Assembly: GCF_028765345.1 (NCBI RefSeq)
Contig: NZ_JARAJZ010000004.1
Location: 186,001 to 250,000, forward strand
Source: Sporolactobacillus sp. CQH2019
GTDB taxonomy: Bacteria > Bacillota > Bacilli > Bacillales > Sporolactobacillaceae
DNA: 64,000 nucleotides
Direction of reading: 5' to 3'
A program made the position numbers and the translations under genes. This document shows, in pieces, positions 1 through 10,049 of the stretch (positions are counted from its first letter, which is position 1; each line of letters opens with the position of its first letter). Under the pieces are notes generated by a model, which worked only from the letters and a program-made list of their open reading frames with translations, was not told the origin of the DNA and made no database searches.

Positions 1-275
1 CTTTTCATACTACCATGACGTCCCGCGTCTGTCGGCAATAAAACCGTCATTGCCTGTAAAAATTTTCTTTTAATCTTTATCCGGGCGGGCAGCGAAAAAT
101 GTTTCTTACGCCCGGATATGATGAAGCGAATCGTCACGCCGGTCCGTTGCCGATCGGCTATAATAGAAAAAGGCGTCTGTAATCAAAAAGTCCCCATTAT
201 GATCCGATGCACGCAGATGATTCATTTTTTAACAAGATCGTCCATCTTTTTCAGATACGAAACGGAGGTGTCTTC

Positions 276-2294
276 ATGCGGTTTCGACATTATTCAGCAC
301 TTGCCGTTCTGTTGGTCTCCGCGCTGCTTATGCTTGCGGGATGCGGAAGCAGGCAGCCGACAGCGGAAAGCAGATTTCAGGCGTATGTTAAGGCATGGCA
401 GAGTAAAAATTTTACAGCAATGTACGGGTTTCTTTCAAAAAGTTCTCAAAAAACGATCAGCAAGTCGGCTTTTGTCGCACGTTATCAGAAAATCTATAAT
501 GGCATTTCAGCCGGAAAAATGACGGCAGCCGTTCAGAAAACGGATCAGGAAAAAAAGAATGCCGTATCTTTTAAAGCGGCCCTCGCAACCCTCGCCGGCC
601 CGGTCAGTTTTTCGCAATCCGTTCAGATGACGCAGGAAACACGCAACAACCGGCAAAATTGGTACGTGGACTGGCAGCCTTCGCTGATTCTGCCCGGATT
701 AAAGACAGGGGACACCGTCAATGTCGAGACCGTGCCGAGCAAGCGCGGTGAAATTCTCGACCGCAACGGACAACCGCTCGCTATAGACGGAAGCGCAGCG
801 AGCATCGGCGTCGTTCCCGGTCAATTAGGGACAGGGAGCGGGAAGGCCCAGACAATCAGCAGGCTCGCCCAAATTCTCGGCGTGTCCGTTCAGCAGATCA
901 ACGACGCGATGGCCGCTTCATGGGTTCAGGCCGACAGCTTTGTTCCGATTAAAACCATCGGCGCCGGAAACGTCAGCCTGATCAGGCAGGCCACCTCGCT
1001 GACCGGCGTCGTCCGGACAAACGTTGAAAGCCGGATTTATCCGGACGGCCCGGCGAGCGGACATCTGACCGGCTATGTCAGCCAGATAACGGCCGAACTG
1101 CTTAAAAAGAATCCAAATGCAGGATACAGCGACACATCCGTGATCGGAATCACCGGGCTGGAACAGCTTTTTGAAAATCAGCTTCGTCAGCACGACGGTG
1201 CCACGATTGCCCGGCTTAATAAATCCGGCAAGCAGACCGGCATCATTGCCAAAACGGCGCCGAAGAACGGCCGGAACATTCAGCTGACCATCGATCGGAA
1301 TGTGCAGGATGCGCTCTATCAGGAAATGAAAAACAGCGCCGGTTCAGCCGTAGCGATAAATCCGAAAACAGGCGATATTCTCGGGCTGGTCAGCACACCG
1401 TCTTATGATCCCAACAGTTTCGCTCTCGGCATCTCCGCCGCAGATTATGCGAAGCTGAGCAACGATCCGATGAAGCCGCTGGAAAACCGTTTTGCTTCCG
1501 CCTCCGCTCCCGGTTCGGTCTTCAAGCCGGTCACGGCTGCCATTGCGCTTGACCGCAAAGCCATTAATCCGGCACAATCGGTTGCAATCAACGGCCTTAA
1601 ATGGCAGGACAGCAAGTCATGGGGAGATTTCTATGTCACCCGCCTCGACAGCTCGCCAAGTGTCAATCTCGAGCAGGCGCTGTACCTGTCGGACAATATC
1701 TATTTCGCTCAAACCGCTCTGAAGATCGGCGGTCAGACCTTTGCGGCCGATGCCAAAAAATTCGGATTCGGCGAGACGCTGCCCGTGCCTTATCCGATGC
1801 AGCCGTCAACACTTTCCAGCAGCGGAAATCTGAATGATTCGCTGCTGCTTGCCAATTCCGGATACGGTCAGGGCGAGGTCAGCGTCAATCCCCTGCATCT
1901 GTCGCTCATCTACTCCGCGTTCGTCAATGACGGAAGTATCATCAAACCGCGCCTGATCAAGACTGACGCGCCTGCGGAAATGTGGAAAAAGGACGTGATG
2001 TCGCCGGCAACGGCCCGGCTTCTCAACCAGGATCTGATTCAGGTCGTCAGCAACCCGGCCGGCACCGCCCATGACGCTCAGATTAACGGCCTCACCCTTG
2101 CCGGGAAAACCGGAACACCCGAGTTCAAGATGAAGCAGAATCAGGCCGGGCGGGAAAACGGATGGTTTGTCGCCTACAATACGGACAATCCGCGGCTGCT
2201 TGTCACGATGGTCGTCGAGAACACTCAGAATCAGGGCGGCAGTCACGCGGTTACACCGAAAGTCAAAAATATTTTCACGGATTTGCTGAAATAA
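276..2294 (+). CDS. pbpC: Class B penicillin-binding protein, PBP3/MecA-like lipoprotein
   Basis: Transpeptidase that cross-links peptidoglycan outside the membrane. The ATG at 276 is chosen because GGAGGTG lies just upstream (264-270) and it opens a lipoprotein signal ending in the lipobox LAGC. The product is 672 residues, close to Bacillus PbpC. Order: signal peptide, NTF2-like MecA-type N domain (about residues 30-145), PBP dimerisation domain (about 150-320), transpeptidase. The active-site motifs are intact: SVFK near residue 414, SDN near 472 and KTG near 611. A TATAAT at 159-164 could be the -10; no good -35 is seen. The gene converges on ptsI and shares a terminator with it. Low beta-lactam affinity, as in MecA, is possible but cannot be read from sequence. 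The symbol is by analogy. Confidence 0.93.
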   Translation: MRFRHYSALAVLLVSALLMLAGCGSRQPTAESRFQAYVKAWQSKNFTAMYGFLSKSSQKTISKSAFVARYQKIYNGISAGKMTAAVQKTDQEKKNAVSFKAALATLAGPVSFSQSVQMTQETRNNRQNWYVDWQPSLILPGLKTGDTVNVETVPSKRGEILDRNGQPLAIDGSAASIGVVPGQLGTGSGKAQTISRLAQILGVSVQQINDAMAASWVQADSFVPIKTIGAGNVSLIRQATSLTGVVRTNVESRIYPDGPASGHLTGYVSQITAELLKKNPNAGYSDTSVIGITGLEQLFENQLRQHDGATIARLNKSGKQTGIIAKTAPKNGRNIQLTIDRNVQDALYQEMKNSAGSAVAINPKTGDILGLVSTPSYDPNSFALGISAADYAKLSNDPMKPLENRFASASAPGSVFKPVTAAIALDRKAINPAQSVAINGLKWQDSKSWGDFYVTRLDSSPSVNLEQALYLSDNIYFAQTALKIGGQTFAADAKKFGFGETLPVPYPMQPSTLSSSGNLNDSLLLANSGYGQGEVSVNPLHLSLIYSAFVNDGSIIKPRLIKTDAPAEMWKKDVMSPATARLLNQDLIQVVSNPAGTAHDAQINGLTLAGKTGTPEFKMKQNQAGRENGWFVAYNTDNPRLLVTMVVENTQNQGGSHAVTPKVKNIFTDLLK

Positions 2295-2420
2295 TAACCG
2301 CGCAGCCGATTTAGAGAGAGGCTTTCTTACCCGGGGCCTGCTGTTTTCAGCAGCTGGGAGTCCCACTGCCTGAACCAGCCGATAGCACTCCGGTATCGCT
2401 CTCCCCATCCATAGGCCGCA

Positions 2421-2465
2421 AAAAGACAGGCCCGGAATCACATTATGATTCCGGGCCTGTCTTTT
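2421..2465. terminator. Bidirectional rho-independent terminator
   Basis: A perfect 20-bp stem (2421-2440 with 2446-2465) with a 5-nt loop. It starts with AAAA and ends with TTTT, so it can end both the converging PBP transcript and the ptsI transcript. Confidence 0.93.
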
Positions 2466-2483
2466 AATATAACAAAATGAGGA

Positions 2484-4202
2484 TCAGCTCATTCTCGCTT
2501 TGACATAATCGAGTACGTCTGCCGCCGTATCCAGATTCAGGATCGCTTCTTTATGCTTAGCCACTTCTTCCTTGGACAACTTCAGCAGCTGAGTTCTTGC
2601 CGGAAGAATCGATGTCGCACTCATGCTGAACTCATCAAGGCCGAGGGCGAGCAGAACAGGAATGGCTGTCGCATCGCCGGCCATTTCGCCGCACATGCCT
2701 GCCCAGTGTCCCTCTTTGTGTGCCGCATCAATCACACGGCTGACGAGGCGGAGAATCGCCGGGTTCAGAGGCTGGTACAAATAGGAAACATGCTCGTTCA
2801 TCCGATCGGCTGCCATCGTATACTGAATCAGATCGTTTGTGCCGATGCTGAAGAAGTCGGCTTCTTTGGCAAAGCGATCCGCCAGCACAGCGGATGCCGG
2901 GATCTCCATCATCATCCCGACCTCAATGTCGTCGGAAACCCGGGTCCCTGCAGCAACAAGCTTGTCCTTCTCTTCAAACAGAATCTTCTTCGCTTCACGG
3001 AGTTCATTGACGGTCGCGATCATCGGAAACATAATCTGCAGTTTGCCGAATACGCTTGCTCTCAGCAAGGCGCGAAGCTGGGTACGGAATATATCCTGAC
3101 GCTCCAGGCAGAGCCGGATCGCGCGGAAGCCCAGGAACGGATTCATTTCCTTAGGAAGCGGCAGATACTTCAGCTTCTTATCGCCGCCGATATCAAGTGT
3201 CCGGATCACTACCGGTTTTCCTTCCATTTTTTCGAGAACTTCTTTATATGCTTCGAACTGCTCATCTTCCGACGGCAGGCTGTCACGGCCCATATAGAGG
3301 AATTCCGTCCGGTACAGTCCGATCGCCTCGCCGCCGTTGTTGGCAACTCCGGTTACGTCGCCCGGATTGCCTATGTTGGCGCCAAGCAGGACGCGAACGT
3401 CATCTTTCGTTTTCGTCGGTTCATTGACCAGCTTTTTCCATTCTTCCTGCTGTTCTTTAAAGGCGGCCTGCTTCGCGCGATATTCTTTAATTTCTTCCTC
3501 GCTCGGATCGAGAATGACCTCGCCGTTCAGGCCGTCGACGATGACAAGCTGGTCCTCCTCTGCCTTTTCAAGCACCGTTTTTGTGCCGACAACGGCCGGA
3601 ATTTCCATCGAACGGGACATAATCGCCGAGTGAGATGTGCGGCCGCCGACGTTCGTTGCAAATCCTTTGACGTATTTACGGTTGAGCTGAGCCGTATCCG
3701 AAGGGGTCAGATCTTCAGCTATAATGACGGCTTCTTCCGTGATGCTTGCCGGAGACGTGAAAGAAACGCCGAGCAGATGGGCCAGGATCCTTTTGGACAC
3801 ATCGCGTACATCTGCCGCTCTTTCTCTCATGTACTCATTGTCCTTCATACTTTCAAAAGTCTGAATAAAAAATGTCGATACATCCTCAAGCGCGGCTTCG
3901 GCGCTGAAGCTTTCATCATTGATCTTATTGGCGATTGCGCCGACAAACTCCGGATCGCTGAGAAACATCAGATGGGCGGCAAAGACATCGGCTTTATCTT
4001 TGCCCAATTCTTTTTCAGCAGTTCCCTTTATCTCTGTCAGTTCCTTTTTTGAGATTTCGAGCGCGGCATCGAGCCTCTTTTTTTCAGCCGCTTTGTCGTC
4101 GACCGTTTTCCTCTCAAAAGTCAGATCCGGATTTTTCAGAATAAACGTCTTAGCAATGGCAATGCCGGCAGATGCGGCAATACCCTTAATCTTTTCAGTC
4201 AT
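2484..4202 (-). CDS. ptsI: Phosphoenolpyruvate-protein phosphotransferase (PTS enzyme I)
   Basis: Cytoplasmic enzyme I, which takes phosphate from PEP and passes it to HPr. The 572-residue product matches the usual 570-575. The N-terminal phosphohistidine site [12 protein letters not shown] is near residue 190, and the C-terminal TIM-barrel PEP-binding motifs (FRTEFLYM-like, CGEMAGD) are present. The start at 4202 (MTEKIKG) is preferred over an in-frame codon 24 nt upstream because GGGTGAG lies 8 nt before it and family homology begins there. ptsH is not adjacent: the 440 bp upstream has no HPr motif. The gene appears to have its own promoter about 295 bp upstream, with a cre-like site over the -35. 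Confidence 0.97.
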   Translation of the reverse strand: MTEKIKGIAASAGIAIAKTFILKNPDLTFERKTVDDKAAEKKRLDAALEISKKELTEIKGTAEKELGKDKADVFAAHLMFLSDPEFVGAIANKINDESFSAEAALEDVSTFFIQTFESMKDNEYMRERAADVRDVSKRILAHLLGVSFTSPASITEEAVIIAEDLTPSDTAQLNRKYVKGFATNVGGRTSHSAIMSRSMEIPAVVGTKTVLEKAEEDQLVIVDGLNGEVILDPSEEEIKEYRAKQAAFKEQQEEWKKLVNEPTKTKDDVRVLLGANIGNPGDVTGVANNGGEAIGLYRTEFLYMGRDSLPSEDEQFEAYKEVLEKMEGKPVVIRTLDIGGDKKLKYLPLPKEMNPFLGFRAIRLCLERQDIFRTQLRALLRASVFGKLQIMFPMIATVNELREAKKILFEEKDKLVAAGTRVSDDIEVGMMMEIPASAVLADRFAKEADFFSIGTNDLIQYTMAADRMNEHVSYLYQPLNPAILRLVSRVIDAAHKEGHWAGMCGEMAGDATAIPVLLALGLDEFSMSATSILPARTQLLKLSKEEVAKHKEAILNLDTAADVLDYVKARMS

Positions 4203-4497
4203 GATCAGACTCACCCAGCCCTTCAAATTTTAAGAATTCAGCGATTATGAAACCGCTTCTCGTCAGATCCGTCGCAACCTTGCGATCCCGCTGCCGGCCA
4301 GATTATCAATGACAGGCACGGCTGCCTTGATTTCCGGCCTTTCTTCATGTCCCGCGGGCTGTGAAGCGTACCGGATCGCTTCTGTCTGCCGGTGTGCAGC
4401 TTCCGTAAATGACGATTTCACAGGCCTTTGTAAATTTTTTTCATTACTTGCAAGCCATTTACGGCTATTTTTTACACCGGAAAGCATGACACTAGTT

Positions 4498-4526
4498 ATT
4501 ATAGCAAGTCGTCATTTATATTGAAA
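4498..4526 (-). promoter_or_regulatory. Predicted ptsI promoter, extended -10
   Basis: On the minus strand TATAAT (4498-4503) is preceded by TGC, giving an extended -10, with a weak -35 TTTCAA (4521-4526) at 17 bp. Confidence 0.55.
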
Positions 4527-4535
4527 GCGAGTGCA
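4522..4535 (+). promoter_or_regulatory. cre-like site over the ptsI -35
   Basis: TGAAAGCGAGTGCA matches the CcpA consensus TGWAARCGYTWNCW at 12 of 14 positions and overlaps the predicted -35. CcpA control is an inference. Confidence 0.4.
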
Positions 4536-4640
4536 ATTTCTTGTATAAGATTTGTCACAATTAGGGGCTGATAGGGGCCGGTTCCGCGTAAAGCAGAACA
4601 GGGATTTCTGCCCTGTTCCGTTCCTCCATAGCCTTTTATT

Positions 4641-5552
4641 TTAAATATTGCTGACTTTTATCTGAGGCAGGAGTTCTTCTACTTTTTCCCTGCTGCACAA
4701 ATCAACCGAGAAAGCCGTCGCACTTCCGGCAGCCGCGCCTTTCTGAAAAGCTTTCCGGAAGCTGCCGCTGACAGCGTATTCGGAGAGGAAACCGCCGACC
4801 AGAGAATCCCCGGCGCCGACAGAGTTTCTGAGCACGCCCTTGGCAGGAGAAGCGAAAAGATATTCGTCTTTATCTATGTAGACGGCTCCCTTTCCGCCCA
4901 TGGATACGATGACATGCTCGATTCCTTGATCGACAAGTTTCTTCCCATATTTTTTCACATCGTCGGCAGATTTAATCATCACGCCGAAGTACTCGCCGAG
5001 CTCATGATGATTGGGCTTAATCAGAAACGGTTTAGCCGTGACGACCTCTTCGAAAGCCTCGCCGCTCGTATCGACCACGACTTTTGCCCGGCCGGCAGCG
5101 ACTTTTTCAATCATGTCCTTGTAAATTGTTATCGGAAGGGTGCCGGGCACACTGCCCGACAGCACCAGAATGTCTTCCGCCGTCAATCCGGCGATTTTCG
5201 CAAAAAGCGCGTCCAGCTGGCTGTCCGTAATCTGCGGAGCGACGCCGTTGATCTCTGTTTCCGTGTCACTTTTCAGCTTCACATTGATTCGCGTATCCCC
5301 GTTCACCGGGACGAAATCCGTTTCAATACCCTCTCCGGCGAGCTGCTCCTTGATAAAATTGCCGGTGAAGCCGCCGATGAAACCGAGGCATTTTGACGTC
5401 TGTCCCAGATGATTCAGCACCCGCGATACATTAATCCCTTTCCCGCCGGGCATTTTTCGATCCGTTTCGACATGATTCAGTTCTCCGGCCCTGAAATGGT
5501 CGATCTGCAGGAAATAGTCGACTGCCGGATTAAGTGTGCATGTATAGATCAC
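4641..5552 (-). CDS. fruK: 1-phosphofructokinase (PfkB family)
   Basis: Phosphorylates fructose 1-phosphate to fructose 1,6-bisphosphate; tagatose-6-phosphate kinase (LacC) is the main alternative. The 303 residues begin MIYTCTLNPAVDYF, typical of FruK. The substrate motif GGKGINVSR is near residue 37 and the ATP/catalytic motif GAGDSLVGGF is near 250. The start codon is GTG (5552) behind AGGGG. There is no fruR or fruA beside it, so this is not the classical fruRKA operon. A good promoter lies about 260 bp upstream. With ptsI downstream on the same strand it fits PTS sugar uptake. Confidence 0.9.
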   Translation of the reverse strand: MIYTCTLNPAVDYFLQIDHFRAGELNHVETDRKMPGGKGINVSRVLNHLGQTSKCLGFIGGFTGNFIKEQLAGEGIETDFVPVNGDTRINVKLKSDTETEINGVAPQITDSQLDALFAKIAGLTAEDILVLSGSVPGTLPITIYKDMIEKVAAGRAKVVVDTSGEAFEEVVTAKPFLIKPNHHELGEYFGVMIKSADDVKKYGKKLVDQGIEHVIVSMGGKGAVYIDKDEYLFASPAKGVLRNSVGAGDSLVGGFLSEYAVSGSFRKAFQKGAAAGSATAFSVDLCSREKVEELLPQIKVSNI

Positions 5553-5810
5553 CAGTGATCAGCCCCTGTTCATCTGTTATTATTTCCGTACCCCGCCGGG
5601 CTTGGTTTCATGATTCATTTATTGGGGGAGCAAAGCGATAAAAACATACAGGCGGAAGGATACAGTTTGCCTGATCATTTTCCCTCTTTATTGCTGGTTT
5701 CAACCTTTCATCGCTTTTGCGGACCATACGTTCCATCCGTGTGATTCACTTCGGTTGCTGCAGCCGTCCCGCGCAACCGGAAATCAATTTTTGACCCTCC
5801 CAAGATATTT

Positions 5811-5839
5811 ATTATAAAGGGATAATCAGTCAATATCAA
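5811..5839 (-). promoter_or_regulatory. Predicted fruK promoter
   Basis: Minus-strand -35 TTGATA (5834-5839), 17-bp spacer, -10 TATAAT (5811-5816). It implies a leader of about 250 nt before the GTG of fruK. I see no recognised operator in the leader. Confidence 0.65.
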
Positions 5840-5917
5840 TCAAATTAAATCACAAAGCAATCAAAAAATGCCAGCCGTTTAAACGGGGCAATGGAGAAAT
5901 CAATCCATTAAAAAAAA

Positions 5918-5947
5918 GACGGGATTCCCCGTAAGGATGATCCCGTC
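5918..5947 (-). terminator. Terminator of the qox operon
   Basis: Stem GACGGGAT/ATCCCGTC followed on the minus strand by seven T. It lies 30 bp after the qoxD stop. Confidence 0.85.
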
Positions 5948-5976
5948 CGCTTTTCGTTTTTAATTTTCTTTGTGTT

Positions 5977-6297
5977 CTATTTAATAACATAGGCAAGAAT
6001 CCAGATCGAGCCGGCAACCATGGCAAAAGCTACAAAGATGCCGAACAGGAGACCGAGAATCTGGTGCACCGGTTCGGTGCCTTCAGTTACATGCATAAAC
6101 ATGAACAATTGAATCAGCGCCTGGAAAATCGCCAGTGCGACAATAATCGTCAGCGTGACTTGAACCGGCAGAGAAAGGCCGACTGCCACCCACAAAGCGA
6201 GAAAGGTCAGTGCCAGCGAGAGGATCAGTCCGATAACCTGTTTCCAGGGAAAACCTGTCTGTTCCTGTTTGATTGCCTGATTTTCATTTTCATGCAT
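5977..6297 (-). CDS. qoxD: Cytochrome aa3 quinol oxidase subunit IV
   Basis: Small membrane subunit of the terminal quinol oxidase. The 106 residues have three predicted membrane helices and the subunit IV motif FMHVTEG. The ATG at 6297 lies one base after the qoxC stop, so translation is probably coupled. It is last in qoxABCD and is followed by a terminator. Confidence 0.95.
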   Translation of the reverse strand: MHENENQAIKQEQTGFPWKQVIGLILSLALTFLALWVAVGLSLPVQVTLTIIVALAIFQALIQLFMFMHVTEGTEPVHQILGLLFGIFVAFAMVAGSIWILAYVIK

Positions 6298-6298
6298 T

Positions 6299-6922
6299 TT
6301 AAATCACCAGCCCCGTCAAATAAACTGCTGTGAAGATGAAGATCCAGACGACGTCAAGAAAATGCCAATAAAGGCCGACCATAAATGCTTTTCTTGCGGT
6401 AACGGCTGTGATGCCGCGCTGCGCAAGCTGGATGATGATCGAAGTCACCCAGACAATCCCCAGCGACACATGGACGCCGTGCGTACCGAGCAGGACGAAA
6501 AACCCCGACAGAAAGGCGCTTCTCGTGATCGGTGCGCCTTCGTGTACGGCATACGAATAAAACTCATTTGCTTCGAGGCCGATAAAGGCGAGTCCGAGAA
6601 TCACCGTCACAACCAGCCAGCCGATCAGTCCTTTTACATGATGGCGGCGCAATTCAAGCGTACCGAGGCCGCATGTAAAACTGCTGACCAGAAGGATGAT
6701 CGTTTCGGCCATGACCGGATTGATTTTAAACAGATCCCTTGCCGTCGGCCCTCCCGCGGTATGGCTCTGCATCACCAGATAACTGGCAAACAATGTACCG
6801 AAAAGAACCAGTTCGGCGGCAAGAAAAATCCAGAATCCGACGATGCGAAGATCTCCCTCTTCTGTCGAGTACTCCAGAGGCATGTTCTTTTTGTCTTTTG
6901 CGTCCAGGATGGATTCAGCCAT
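6299..6922 (-). CDS. qoxC: Cytochrome aa3 quinol oxidase subunit III
   Basis: Subunit III of the haem-copper quinol oxidase, 207 residues with five predicted membrane helices. It shows the family features GFWIFLAAELVLFG, LGTHGVHVSLG and WHFLDVVWIFIF. Its ATG overlaps the qoxB stop (TAATG), as expected in a coupled operon. Proton loading and stability of subunit I are the known roles of the family. Confidence 0.97.
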   Translation of the reverse strand: MAESILDAKDKKNMPLEYSTEEGDLRIVGFWIFLAAELVLFGTLFASYLVMQSHTAGGPTARDLFKINPVMAETIILLVSSFTCGLGTLELRRHHVKGLIGWLVVTVILGLAFIGLEANEFYSYAVHEGAPITRSAFLSGFFVLLGTHGVHVSLGIVWVTSIIIQLAQRGITAVTARKAFMVGLYWHFLDVVWIFIFTAVYLTGLVI

Positions 6923-8886
6923 TATGATAACCTCCCCGCAGCGCGCTCAGTGCGTTCAATTTCGTCAACCGAAATGTAATGGTAATCATTGTAAACAAAG
7001 GAACGAACAATCATACAGATGGCGACGGCGACGAGTCCCGGGATGCCCATCCAATACCATTTGAACACGAATCCGAATCCGGCCACAAACATAAAGGCCG
7101 ACATGATGAACGGAATGCCTGTGTTATTCGGCAAATGGATCGGTTTAAACGGCCGCTGCGGTTGCTTCCCGCCCTTTCTCTTTTCCTCCTTTATGGTTTC
7201 AAAAGCATCGCGCGTCGATACGGTCGGAATATGGGCAAAATTGTATTCAGGAGCGGGAGAAGCGGTCGACCATTCGAGCGTACGGCCGTTCCACGGATCG
7301 CCTGTCGTGTCTCTTTTTCCATGAATGGCGCTCCAGACGATATTCAGTGCCATGATGATAAAGCCGAGGCCCATGCCGAACGCACCGATTGTGATGATGA
7401 AGTTGATCGGCCCCCAGCCGAGTCCGGCCGGATAAGTGTACATACGCCGCGTCATGCCCATCAGCCCAAGGAAGTACATCGGCATAAAGCAGATATTGAA
7501 CGAAATCATAAATATCCAGAACGACCATTTACCCAGCTTTTCATTGAGCAGATAGCCGAATATCTTCGGCCACCAATAATGGAGGCCGCAGAAAATTCCG
7601 AAGACGGTGGCCGCAATCAGCGTGCTGTGGAAGTGGGCGACCAGAAAATAGCTGTTGTGGTACTGATAGTCGGCAGGCGCCATTGCCAGCATGACACCGG
7701 TAATCCCGCCGACCGTAAAGTTCGGAATAAATGCAAGGGCCCAGAGCATCGGCGTTGTAAACTCTATTCGTCCCTTATTCAGGGTAAACAGCCAGTTGAA
7801 AATCTTTACACCGGTCGGTATCGCAATCAGCATTGTCGATATCGAGAAAAAAGCATTGACCGGCGCCGTATTGCCCATCGTAAAGAAGTGGTGCAGCCAC
7901 GTGAGAAAGCTCAAAAAAGAAATGGCGACCATCGACCAGACCATGACGACGTATCCGAACAGTGTCTTATGGGCGAACGTCGCAATCACTTCAGAGTAAA
8001 TGCCGAACACCGGAAGCAGCACGATATAGACCTCCGGATGCCCCCAGAACCAGAACAGGTTGGCCCAGAGCATCGGCGAACCGCCGGCAGCTATCGTAAA
8101 GAAATGGGCGCCGAAAAGACGGTCGATCGTCATCAGTGCAAGAGCAACGGTAAAAGCCGGGAATGCGAAGATGATGATCACCGATGTGATCAGAACCGAC
8201 CACGAGAACATCGGCATTTTAAATAATTTCATGCCCGGTGCGCGCATTTTCAGAATGGTCACCAGAAAATTGATTCCGGTCGCGAGCGACCCGATACCGG
8301 AGATCTGGACACCGATCAGATAATAGTTCTGCCCGACTCCCGGATTCAGTTCCGCCCCGGCAAACGGCGCGTAGCTCGACCAGCCGGCGTCCGGCGAACC
8401 GCCGATGACAAAGGACAGGTTGAAAAGCATCGCACCGAAAAAGAACAGCCAGAAGCTCAACGCGTTCAGGAAAGGATACGCAACGTCGCGCGCACCGATC
8501 TGAAGCGGGATGGCAATATTCATCAGTCCGAAAAGAAACGGCATGGCGACGAAGATAATCATGATCGTGCCGTGTGTGGTAAAGACCTGGTCATAATGTT
8601 CCGCACTAAGAAAATGCATATTGGGCAGCGCCAGCTGCGTGCGCATCATCAGCGCATCGATGCCGCCGCGGAACAGCATCAGCAATGCGGCAATAATATA
8701 CATAATGCCGATCCGTTTATGATCCACGGTCGTCAGCCATTCGTCCCAGAGCCATTTCCACTTTTTCAAATAGGTCAGGACAAAAATGATTCCGATCGAG
8801 ACAAGAGCAATGGAGACGTCTGCTCCGTAAATCATCGGATCGCCGGTAACAAAGAAGTGGCTGAGAAAATTTGTGATATTTTGCAT
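6922..8886 (-). CDS. qoxB: Cytochrome aa3 quinol oxidase subunit I
   Basis: Catalytic subunit that reduces O2 to water with electrons from menaquinol and pumps protons. The 654 residues carry 14-15 membrane helices. The haem and CuB ligand motifs are visible: HGTIMI, WFWGHPEVYI (the His-Tyr pair), LHHFF and HFHSTL. It starts at the qoxA stop (TAATG overlap) and ends on the qoxC start. Having a full oxidase argues for respiratory growth and against an obligate fermenter. Confidence 0.98.
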   Translation of the reverse strand: MQNITNFLSHFFVTGDPMIYGADVSIALVSIGIIFVLTYLKKWKWLWDEWLTTVDHKRIGIMYIIAALLMLFRGGIDALMMRTQLALPNMHFLSAEHYDQVFTTHGTIMIIFVAMPFLFGLMNIAIPLQIGARDVAYPFLNALSFWLFFFGAMLFNLSFVIGGSPDAGWSSYAPFAGAELNPGVGQNYYLIGVQISGIGSLATGINFLVTILKMRAPGMKLFKMPMFSWSVLITSVIIIFAFPAFTVALALMTIDRLFGAHFFTIAAGGSPMLWANLFWFWGHPEVYIVLLPVFGIYSEVIATFAHKTLFGYVVMVWSMVAISFLSFLTWLHHFFTMGNTAPVNAFFSISTMLIAIPTGVKIFNWLFTLNKGRIEFTTPMLWALAFIPNFTVGGITGVMLAMAPADYQYHNSYFLVAHFHSTLIAATVFGIFCGLHYWWPKIFGYLLNEKLGKWSFWIFMISFNICFMPMYFLGLMGMTRRMYTYPAGLGWGPINFIITIGAFGMGLGFIIMALNIVWSAIHGKRDTTGDPWNGRTLEWSTASPAPEYNFAHIPTVSTRDAFETIKEEKRKGGKQPQRPFKPIHLPNNTGIPFIMSAFMFVAGFGFVFKWYWMGIPGLVAVAICMIVRSFVYNDYHYISVDEIERTERAAGRLS

Positions 8887-9833
8887 TACGGGTTGTTCCC
8901 CCCTTTCCCGCTATTACCCGACATGTTCATACCCGGCATGGAATCTGAATGATCCATGGATGTTCCCGATTCTGTACCTTCCATTTGTGCCTTGTTCAGG
9001 TTCTTTTCGATTTCTTTTGGGTAAGATGAGAAGGTCATCGGTTTCACACTGTCCGGTTTCAGCAATTGCTTGTACTTGCTCATCGTCAGCGCAGGCTGAT
9101 TTTTCTTGACGTCGCTGACCCAGCTGTCAAAATCAGACGACGACTTGGCAAGGACGTTAAACGTCATATGTGCAAAACCCTGGCCTGAATAGTTTGAGCT
9201 CCGCCCGGCGTACGTTCCCGGCTTATCCGCCTGCAGCCAGACATGCATTGACATGTCCGTCATTGTGTATTGTTGTCCGCCGAGTTCCGGAACCCAGAAA
9301 GCATTCATGGCGTCATAAGCATGGAGACGGAAATTCACCGGAATCCCGGCTGGAATCACGACATAATTCACGGTTTCGATATTCTGGCCCGGATAGCGGA
9401 ACAGCCATTTCCAGTCAGCGGACGTCACATCGATTGTCATCGTTTTGCTGTTAAGAACGGCCGGAGCCTTAGCCGTCGCTTTCGGCGGATCGTTGAGCGC
9501 ATAAAGCGTCCGCACGGTCGGAACAGCAAGCAAAATACAAATCACGACAGGCACAATCAGCCAGATGATTTCCAGTTTTCTGTTTCCCGTATCATTCGGA
9601 TCAAAACCCTTATTGTTTTTACGCCCAAACCGGACAAGTACATAAATATAGATAATGAGAACAATTGCTAAAACCAGACTCATCATGATCAGCGACCAGA
9701 CGATCAGATGATATTGCTCCCGGGCCACGGGTCCCTGAGGATTAAGAACAGTAATTTTATCTGAGCATCCGGTCAGCAGGACCAATAACGGCGCAAGAAC
9801 AGCCAATCCTTTCATCTTGAAGTTTTTCATCAT
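8886..9833 (-). CDS. qoxA: Cytochrome aa3 quinol oxidase subunit II
   Basis: Membrane-anchored subunit II that passes quinol electrons to subunit I. The start at 9833 is chosen (two consecutive ATGs, purine-rich GGAGGGG upstream). It begins a lipoprotein signal with lipobox LLTGC, followed by two helices and a cupredoxin fold. The CuA cysteine cluster of cytochrome c oxidases is absent, consistent with a quinol oxidase. The product is 315 residues. The tail is rich in Met, His and Ser (MPGMNMSG), which might bind copper; that is inference. It is first in qoxABCD, with a promoter and strong cre-like site upstream. Confidence 0.96.
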   Translation of the reverse strand: MMKNFKMKGLAVLAPLLVLLTGCSDKITVLNPQGPVAREQYHLIVWSLIMMSLVLAIVLIIYIYVLVRFGRKNNKGFDPNDTGNRKLEIIWLIVPVVICILLAVPTVRTLYALNDPPKATAKAPAVLNSKTMTIDVTSADWKWLFRYPGQNIETVNYVVIPAGIPVNFRLHAYDAMNAFWVPELGGQQYTMTDMSMHVWLQADKPGTYAGRSSNYSGQGFAHMTFNVLAKSSSDFDSWVSDVKKNQPALTMSKYKQLLKPDSVKPMTFSSYPKEIEKNLNKAQMEGTESGTSMDHSDSMPGMNMSGNSGKGGNNP

Positions 9834-10049
9834 TGTCTCTCTTTTCCCCCCTCCTGTTTCTGCCGAATTTTGGGCCCCTCTTTGAGGTAAATTCCGATAA
9901 GCATTCACATTATAGCATAAAGGCGGTATTTTATCTCAGTAGGGGCCTGATTGCTGTGACTAAAATTACAAATAGACTTTTTTCGACAAAAGATAACACA
10001 TTCGTCACTCACGTGTCACACTATGTTCATACTTTCCCAAACAGTTTTC

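Larger units (their letters stand above)
4203..4640 (-). other. Long ptsI leader and fruK-ptsI intergenic region
   Basis: About 440 bp without a convincing gene. It holds the proposed ptsI promoter (4498-4526) and therefore a leader of roughly 290 nt. I searched for an HPr remnant (GIHARPA) and found none. No named riboswitch or RAT/PRD antiterminator target could be recognised. Confidence 0.5.

Noticed and set aside
1-275. End of an upstream gene or an RNA gene
   Set aside because: No open frame with a known motif and no tRNA-like fold; only a possible -10 at 159-164.
2553-4052. 499-codon open frame opposite ptsI
   Set aside because: Antisense shadow of a clear ptsI gene; His/Cys/Arg-rich composition, no ribosome site and no known motif.
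4263-4487. Remnant of ptsH upstream of ptsI
   Set aside because: No GIHARPA-like or other HPr motif in any frame of this gap.
6979-8226. 415-codon open frame opposite qoxB
   Set aside because: Shadow of qoxB with biased, charged composition; no independent support.
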